DNA from: Xylanibacter rarus
Lineage (GTDB): Bacteria; Bacteroidota; Bacteroidia; Bacteroidales; Bacteroidaceae
Reading direction: 5' to 3'
Assembly: GCF_001275135.1 (NCBI RefSeq)
Contig: NZ_LFQU01000018.1
Location: forward strand, 20,546-84,545
Length of the DNA: 64,000 nucleotides
Positions 58,569 through 64,000 of the stretch are shown here, piece after piece. The position numbers were made by a program, and so were the translations under genes. The notes under the pieces were generated by a model. It was not told the DNA's origin and made no database searches. It saw only the letters and a program-made list of their open reading frames with translations. Positions within the stretch are counted from its first letter, which is position 1. The number at the start of each line of letters is the position of its first letter.

Positions 58569-60659
58569 ATGAATGAAGAGAGAATAGAAGAGCAACGCAA
58601 AAATCCTTTTTTTGAACAATATAACACGCCGCACGACACCGTGCCATTCGAGAAAATACGCCTTGAAGACTTTGAGGAGGCCTTCATGGAGGGCATACGC
58701 CGTGACGACGAACAGATTGAGAAGACTATAAACAATCCTGACAAGCCTACTTTTGACAACACGATAATCAACGTGGACGAAGACAAGGACGGATATTACG
58801 ACTTGCTGTCGCGCGTGTCAACCGTGTTTTTCAATCTTCTCAGTGCTGAGACCAACGACGAGATGGACGCGCTGGCGCAGAAGCTGCAGCCCATACTGAC
58901 AAAGCATGCCAACGACGTAAGGCTCAACAAACGCCTGTTTGAGCGCATAAAGGCCGTGCACATGCATCACCGCAAGCTCACGCCTGAAGAAAAGAGACTG
59001 CTCGACAACTGCTACGACGGATTTGTACGCAGTGGAGCACTGCTCGACGACGAGGGCAAGGAGAAGCTGCGCAAGCTTACCGAGGAGGCAAGCATGCTGT
59101 CGCTGCAGTTCTCTCAGAATCTGCTCAAAGAGAACAAGGCATATACGCTGCACATAACTGACGAGCAACAGCTCGACGGACTGCCCGACACGGCACGCGA
59201 GGCTGCTGCCGTTGCTGCAAAGGAGCGCAATCTTGAAGGCTGGGTGTTTACGCTCGACTTTCCAAGCTACAGTCCGTTCATGACATATTCTACATGCCGC
59301 GAACTGCGCAAGCAGATGTATATGGCACGCAACACGGTGTGTACACACGAGAATACAGAAAACAATCTTGAAATATGCAAGCGTCTGGTTAATCTGAGAC
59401 GCGAGATAGCACAGCTGCTCGGCTTCAAGACATACGCCGAATACGTGCTTAAGAACCGCATGGCAGGAAACGCACGCAACGTGTATAAGCTGCTCGACGA
59501 CCTCATAGACGCTTACAAGCCTACAGCCGTAAAGGAAGTGAGCGACATAGAGAAACTGGCAAAGAAGACTGAAGGCAAAGACTTCAAGGTGATGCCGTGG
59601 GACTTCAGCTATTATTCTCACAAGCTGCAGCTCAAGAAGTTCAACATCGACTCAGAGATGCTTCGCCCGTATTTCGAACTGTCAAAGGTCATTCAGGGCG
59701 TGTTCGGACTTGCCAACAGGCTCTACGGCATAACATTCAAGGAGAACAAGGACATACAGGTTTACCATCCCGACGTGAAAGCCTACGAGGTGTTCGACAA
59801 GGACGGCTCTTATCTTGCCGTGTTCTACGCCGACTTCCATCCGCGCAAGGGCAAACAGGGCGGTGCATGGATGACAGAATATCAGGGACAATGGATCGAC
59901 CGCAAGGGCGAAAATGTAAGGCCTCATGTAAGCGTAGTGATGAACCTGACGAAGCCTACCGACGAAAAGCCGGCACTGCTGACACTGGGCGAAGTTGAAA
60001 CATTCCTGCATGAGTTCGGCCACTCGCTCCACGGCATGTTTGCAAACACAAGATTCGAGAGCCTTTCAGGCACCAATGTATGGTGGGACTTCGTAGAGTT
60101 GCCGTCACAGTTTATGGAAAACTTCTCTGTTGAGAAAGAATTTCTGCGCACGTTCGCCTTCCACTATCAGACAGGCGAGCCTCTGCCCGACGAGCTGATT
60201 GACCGCATTGTGAAGAGCCGCAACTTCATGGCAGCATACGCATGTCTGCGCCAGGTAAGTTTCGGACTTCTCGACATGGCCTACTATACAAAGAAAGAGA
60301 CGTTCGACGAAGACATCATACCGTTTGAAAAGAAAGCATGGAAGAAAGCCATGGTTACCGAACAGCTGCCCGACACCTGCATGACTGTGCAGTTCAGCCA
60401 CATCATGGCTGGCGGATACGCTGCCGGCTACTACAGCTACAAATGGGCCGAAGTGCTCGACGCAGACGCCTTCAGCGTGTTCAAGAAGCACGGAATATTC
60501 AATCAGGAGACAGCGCAAAGCTTCCGCGACAACATTCTTTCAAAGGGCGGCACCGAACACCCGATGACTCTCTACAAGCGCTTTAAGGGCAGCGAACCCA
60601 CAATAGACGCCCTGCTGAAGCGCAACGGCATAAAAAAGCCTTCGAACAAGAAAAAGTAA
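58569..60659 (+). CDS. M3 family metallopeptidase (Dcp/OpdA-like)
   Basis: The 696-residue protein has the zinc motif HEFGHSLH at residues 481-488 and the downstream WWDFVELPSQFMENFS segment with its third ligand Glu. The N-terminal half is helical (FEEAFMEGIRRDDEQIEKTINN), as in oligopeptidase A and peptidyl-dipeptidase Dcp. Length fits the family. It has no signal peptide and should act in the cytoplasm on short peptides. TACCTTTG near 58534 is its promoter; GTG 58563 is an alternative start. Confidence 0.95.
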   Translation: MNEERIEEQRKNPFFEQYNTPHDTVPFEKIRLEDFEEAFMEGIRRDDEQIEKTINNPDKPTFDNTIINVDEDKDGYYDLLSRVSTVFFNLLSAETNDEMDALAQKLQPILTKHANDVRLNKRLFERIKAVHMHHRKLTPEEKRLLDNCYDGFVRSGALLDDEGKEKLRKLTEEASMLSLQFSQNLLKENKAYTLHITDEQQLDGLPDTAREAAAVAAKERNLEGWVFTLDFPSYSPFMTYSTCRELRKQMYMARNTVCTHENTENNLEICKRLVNLRREIAQLLGFKTYAEYVLKNRMAGNARNVYKLLDDLIDAYKPTAVKEVSDIEKLAKKTEGKDFKVMPWDFSYYSHKLQLKKFNIDSEMLRPYFELSKVIQGVFGLANRLYGITFKENKDIQVYHPDVKAYEVFDKDGSYLAVFYADFHPRKGKQGGAWMTEYQGQWIDRKGENVRPHVSVVMNLTKPTDEKPALLTLGEVETFLHEFGHSLHGMFANTRFESLSGTNVWWDFVELPSQFMENFSVEKEFLRTFAFHYQTGEPLPDELIDRIVKSRNFMAAYACLRQVSFGLLDMAYYTKKETFDEDIIPFEKKAWKKAMVTEQLPDTCMTVQFSHIMAGGYAAGYYSYKWAEVLDADAFSVFKKHGIFNQETAQSFRDNILSKGGTEHPMTLYKRFKGSEPTIDALLKRNGIKKPSNKKK

Positions 60660-60691
60660 GAGAAATAACCTATTCTTCACATATAAGCACA

Positions 60692-61135
60692 ATGAACAAA
60701 GAAGAAAAACAGCGTCTGCTTGACCTGAGATACCTGCGCATGGCACGCATCTGGGCAGAAAACAGCTACTGCCAGCGCCGCAAGGTAGGAGCCCTGGTGG
60801 TTAAGGACAAAATGATTATCAGCGACGGCTATAACGGTACGCCGAGCGGCTTTGAGAATGTCTGCGAAGACGACAACAACGTTACAAAGCCCTACGTGCT
60901 GCACGCAGAGGCAAACGCCATAACAAAACTGGCGCGAAGCTCCAACAACAGCGACGGATCAACGCTATACGTAACAGCTGCTCCATGCATAGAATGCTCA
61001 AAACTGATAATTCAGGCCGGCATTAAGCGTGTAGTATATGGCGAAAGATACAGACTTGAAGACGGCATAAATCTTCTTAAAAGAGCTGACATTGAAGTTA
61101 TATATCTAAATCCTGACGAACATGAATCCGAATAA
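60692..61135 (+). CDS. comEB: dCMP deaminase
   Basis: The 147-residue protein has the cytidine deaminase metal site: HAEANAI (zinc His and catalytic Glu) and APCIECSKLI (PCxxC). The N-terminal part is RMARIWAENSYCQRRKVGALVVKDKMIISDGYNGTP. It makes dUMP from dCMP for dTMP synthesis and overlaps the S41 protease start by 14 bases. It begins 32 bases after the M3 peptidase, so the genes up to 63364 may form one operon. Confidence 0.95.
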   Translation: MNKEEKQRLLDLRYLRMARIWAENSYCQRRKVGALVVKDKMIISDGYNGTPSGFENVCEDDNNVTKPYVLHAEANAITKLARSSNNSDGSTLYVTAAPCIECSKLIIQAGIKRVVYGERYRLEDGINLLKRADIEVIYLNPDEHESE

Positions 61136-62831
61136 ATCAAACCGCATGATGCCGTTGCTGATGGCTCTTTGTGTGATTATCGGCATCATAATAGGTACGT
61201 TCTACGCTAACCACTTTTCAGGCAACCGCCTGAACATAATAAACTCGGGCAGCAACCGCCTGAACAATCTGCTGCACATCATAGACGACCAGTATGTTGA
61301 CGCGGTTAACATCGACTCGCTTGTCGACAAGGCCATACCTCAGATTCTGTCTGACCTCGACCCCCACTCTGTCTACATCAGTGCGAAGGACGTACAGCAG
61401 GCCACCGACGACCTGAAAGGCTCGTTCTCGGGCGTGGGCATTGAGTTTGTCATAAGAAACGACACCATACACGTGCAGGGCGTAATAAAGAACGGCCCGG
61501 CTGAACAGGCAGGCATCCTTGCCGGCGACAAGATCGTGAGCGTGGACGGAAAGCCTTTCGTGGGCAAGGTCGTAACTAACGAGGAAGCCATGCGACGCCT
61601 CAAAGGACCTAAAGACACCAAGGTGAAAATAGGCGTGCAGCGCTACGGACAAAAGAGCATAAAATATTACACTATAACCCGAGGCGACATTCCGCAGAAG
61701 AGCGTCAGTGCAACATACATGCTCGACGATAACACGGGCTACATCAAGATAAAGAACTTCGGCGAGAACACTTATCCCGAACTTCTCATCGCCCTGGCAC
61801 AGCTCTCTCAGGAAGGCTTCAGCAACCTGATAATCGACCTGCGCGACAACACAGGCGGATACCTGAAGTCGGCCGTTCAGATGGCCAACGAGTTCCTGCC
61901 CAAGAACCGCCTCATCGTATATACAGAAGGCCGCAAGTCGCCAAGACAAGACTACAAGAGCGACGGGCGCGGAAGCTATCAGAACATCCCGCTGGTAGTG
62001 CTGATAAACGAGACATCGGCATCGGCTTCAGAGATTTTTGCCGGAGCCATGCAGGACAACGACAGGGCAACAATCATAGGCCGCCGCTCGTTCGGCAAGG
62101 GTCTCGTACAGCAGCAGATCGGTTTCCCCGACGGCTCAATGATACGCTTGACCGTGGCACGCTATTACACACCGTCAGGACGATGCATACAGAAGCCATA
62201 CGTGATGGGCGACGACAAAGACTACGAGGAAGACCTGCTGGTAAGATATCAGCATGGTGAGTTCTTCTCACAGGACAGCATCAAGCACACCGGACCGGCT
62301 TATCACACAAGCATTGGCCGCACAGTGTACGGCGGAGGAGGCATAACGCCTGACATCTTCGTTCCGGAAGACACCTTAGGCATAACTTCATACTTCAAGG
62401 AGGCAAGCATGAGCGGACTAATACTGCAGTTTGCATTCGTCTATACCGACGACAACCGCCTTAAGCTCAACAACTTCACCGAAATGATGGAGCTTGCCGA
62501 CTATCTTGTAAAGCAGAACACCGTAGACAAGTTTGCCACCTATGCCGACAAGCACGGACTGCAGCGCCGCAACCTGATGATAAAGAAATCGCACAACCTG
62601 CTCGAAAGATACATCAACAGCCGGATTATATACAACATCATGGACGAGGAAGACTGGATTGAATATCTCAATCTTGACGACAACGTGATAAAGGCTGCGC
62701 TGAATGTGTTTAAGAACAATGCGGCATTCCCCAAAAAGCCGGAGCCAAAAGACAAGAAAAAGGACGGCAAGACGGCCATGACGGGAACAACAGTGCCATA
62801 CGTTGACATGAAGATGAATCTAAAAGCATAA
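61122..62831 (+). CDS. S41 family C-terminal processing peptidase with PDZ domain
   Basis: The 569-residue protein has an N-terminal membrane anchor (MMPLLMALCVIIGIIIGTFYA), a PDZ domain (FSGVGIEFVIRNDTIHVQGVIKNGPAEQAGI, about residues 107-180) and the peptidase S41 core. Catalytic Ser lies in NETSASASEIF (residues 296-306) and the Lys in GRRSFGKGLVQ (near 325). It degrades envelope proteins or trims C-termini in the periplasm. The C-terminal 150 residues are helical and extra to the core. Confidence 0.95.
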   Translation: MNPNKSNRMMPLLMALCVIIGIIIGTFYANHFSGNRLNIINSGSNRLNNLLHIIDDQYVDAVNIDSLVDKAIPQILSDLDPHSVYISAKDVQQATDDLKGSFSGVGIEFVIRNDTIHVQGVIKNGPAEQAGILAGDKIVSVDGKPFVGKVVTNEEAMRRLKGPKDTKVKIGVQRYGQKSIKYYTITRGDIPQKSVSATYMLDDNTGYIKIKNFGENTYPELLIALAQLSQEGFSNLIIDLRDNTGGYLKSAVQMANEFLPKNRLIVYTEGRKSPRQDYKSDGRGSYQNIPLVVLINETSASASEIFAGAMQDNDRATIIGRRSFGKGLVQQQIGFPDGSMIRLTVARYYTPSGRCIQKPYVMGDDKDYEEDLLVRYQHGEFFSQDSIKHTGPAYHTSIGRTVYGGGGITPDIFVPEDTLGITSYFKEASMSGLILQFAFVYTDDNRLKLNNFTEMMELADYLVKQNTVDKFATYADKHGLQRRNLMIKKSHNLLERYINSRIIYNIMDEEDWIEYLNLDDNVIKAALNVFKNNAAFPKKPEPKDKKKDGKTAMTGTTVPYVDMKMNLKA

Positions 62832-62833
62832 CC

Positions 62834-63364
62834 ATGGAAAAAAAGGAACTGCGAAAACTCATACGCGAGAGGAAACGGCAATTCACCGGGAAGCAACTGG
62901 AAGAATTGTCGCTTCCGATCATGAACAGGCTGCTCGGCATGAGCGAGGTGGCTAATGCCGACACTATATTAATGTATTACTCGCTGCCTGACGAAGTGTT
63001 CACTCACGACACAGTGGAACTGCTGGCACGGCAAGGCAAGACAGTGCTGCTGCCAAAGGTAATTGACGGCGAGAACATGGAAATAAGGGTGTATGAAAGC
63101 AAGGAAGACCTGGCCGAGGGCAGCTACGGCATAATGGAGCCCAACGGAAAACTCTTCACCGACTACGCCAAGATTACTACTGCTGTTGTGCCCGGCATGA
63201 GCTTCGACTCAGACAACAACCGGCTGGGACGCGGAAAGGGGTATTACGACAGATTTCTGAAGAATATTCCACAGGCCTACAAGATAGGCGTATGCTTCGA
63301 CTTTCAGAAAGAGAAAGAAATTCCTCATGAGGAAAACGACATAAAGATGGACACCGTTATCTGA
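62834..63364 (+). CDS. 5-formyltetrahydrofolate cyclo-ligase
   Basis: The 176-residue protein has the family features: MEKKELRKLIRERKRQF start, ILMYYSLPDEVFT, YGIMEPNGKLF and the ATP-binding GRGKGYYDRFL near the C-terminus. It turns 5-formyl-THF into 5,10-methenyl-THF. It lies 2 bases after the protease gene and is the last of the operon starting at 58569. Start ATG 62834 is the usual one. Confidence 0.92.
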   Translation: MEKKELRKLIRERKRQFTGKQLEELSLPIMNRLLGMSEVANADTILMYYSLPDEVFTHDTVELLARQGKTVLLPKVIDGENMEIRVYESKEDLAEGSYGIMEPNGKLFTDYAKITTAVVPGMSFDSDNNRLGRGKGYYDRFLKNIPQAYKIGVCFDFQKEKEIPHEENDIKMDTVI

Positions 63365-63454
63365 GAATAACGGTGTCTTTCTTTTTATATAGCAACGCAG
63401 AAAATGCATAAAGGCATATTGCTGCCCATAACACAAAACGATGCGGACAAACCG

Positions 63455-63669
63455 GAAAAAGTTTTTTTGCAGAAACTCGTCACTCGTCACATCTACACAT
63501 AACAAACTGACAATCAACGATTTAAAGTGTGACGAGTTATGATTTTAAAACGTCACACATGATTATCCGTGACGAGTCGGGATTTCAACTCATCACACTC
63601 TAACCACTTCATTATCAGGCAGATGGAAAGGAATGTGACGAGTGACGAGTTTCTGCAAAAAATATTTTC
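63455..63669. repeat. Composite repeat A, copy 2, CGTCAC terminal inverted repeats
   Basis: The ends (63455-63491 and 63634-63669) are inverted repeats with TTGCAGAAACTCGTCACTCG. Compared with copy 1 at 42750, both arms differ in the same way (TTGCAGAAA in place of GTTAAAAA), so arm pairing is kept. The inside keeps ACTGACAATCAA and GTGTGACGAGTT. Confidence 0.7.
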
Positions 63670-63822
63670 GTGTATTCTCATTCCTCTCCTTCCTGATTTT
63701 GGTTGACTTCAAACAGCCGTTTTACTGATTTTAGATGACACAAGCATGCTGCATTTATGGTAAAAGTTGTCTCACCTACAGACATATGCTATAATCAGTT
63801 GCCTGAACCCCATTATACCCGA

Positions 63823-63960
63823 GAAAGGATATGCCTGCATATAAATCACAAAAGAAGGCATATCATAACGCAAAAGGGCACATATCACGATATAAAAGGA
63901 CACATATTACAACGCAAAAGCATGCCTTTCGCAGATCAAAAGGCATGCTAATGCTAACAT
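63823..63960. repeat. Composite repeat B, copy 2, 22-bp units
   Basis: About five units begin AAAAGG or AAAAGC or AAAAGAA with 22-base spacing, for example AAAAGGGCACATATCACGAT, AAAAGGACACATATTACAAC and AAAAGCATGCCTTTCGCAGA. The spacing is more regular than at 43213. The array lies 150 bases after repeat A copy 2, as B copy 1 lies after A copy 1. 63365-63454 and 63670-63822 show no gene. Confidence 0.6.
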
Positions 63961-64000
63961 GAAGAATAAAAATAATGTTATAAAAATCTATAAACCTTAT

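Overview
The window is Bacteroidales chromosomal DNA, probably from the Prevotella/Bacteroides group. Promoters throughout carry the Bacteroidota -7 element TAnnTTTG (for example upstream of the tRNA-Ser, tRNA-Trp and SRP-RNA/tRNA-Thr units and mutS2), and tra gene order, protein families and chromosomal neighbours are typical of that order. Everything here is read by eye from the sequence; no database search was run.

Layout. (1) 1-4170 is an AT-rich left flank: a DUF2867-like gene fused to a decayed traQ fragment from another conjugative element, a pair of overlapping membrane-protein genes, a lipoprotein with a small downstream partner, a broken ORF and a GNAT acetyltransferase. (2) About 4171-42485 is an integrative conjugative element (ICE) of the CTnDOT-related class, inserted at the 3' end of tRNA-Ser(UGA). 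A 14-bp repeat (GCGGAGAGAGAGGG) of the tRNA end lies at both borders, and the integrase gene is next to the tRNA. Order: TetR regulator; tyrosine recombinase followed by an integron-like cassette array starting with a Tdi1-like immunity gene (resembles recombinase-associated acquired interbacterial defence clusters); AraC and RteC-like regulators; excisionase-like HTH protein and primase/ATPase; a strongly structured non-coding element and a DHFR-like gene; topB and a DUF3945 gene; an AT-rich insertion with Crp and lipoprotein genes; an AbiE-type toxin-antitoxin pair; mobC-mobB-mobA; traA to traQ; ardA and partners; an ORF6N protein; integrase.

(3) 42473-50000 is chromosome: tRNA-Ser, mutS2, yaaA, a YjbR-like gene, tRNA-Trp, an AGCS symporter and an AlbA_2 regulator. 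(4) About 50490-53106 is an AT-rich island with a radical SAM/SPASM-like enzyme whose start region is frameshifted at a T6 run, a 307-residue lipoprotein-like possible peptide precursor, and a DUF1648 membrane protein. (5) 53287-63364 is chromosome: an SRP RNA-tRNA-Thr unit, DUF4199 and GT2 genes, DUF6452/DUF6048 genes, apbE, a Crp-family regulator, an M3 peptidase, dCMP deaminase, an S41 protease and 5-formyl-THF cyclo-ligase. Two copies of an intergenic composite repeat (CGTCAC terminal inverted repeats, then a 22-bp unit array) bracket about 20 kb (42750-43380 and 63455-63960).

How the parts may work together. MobA/B/C process and deliver the DNA and TraA-TraQ build the channel. ArdA would protect incoming DNA, and the AbiE pair and immunity cassettes are cargo. 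Four ICE loci share an array of GGACA pentamers spaced exactly 10 bp apart. In two of them (upstream of traA and inside traD) it lies 27 bp upstream of a -7-like element, and upstream of the topB operon it lies 38 bp upstream, which suggests one regulator or partition-type protein coordinates these units.
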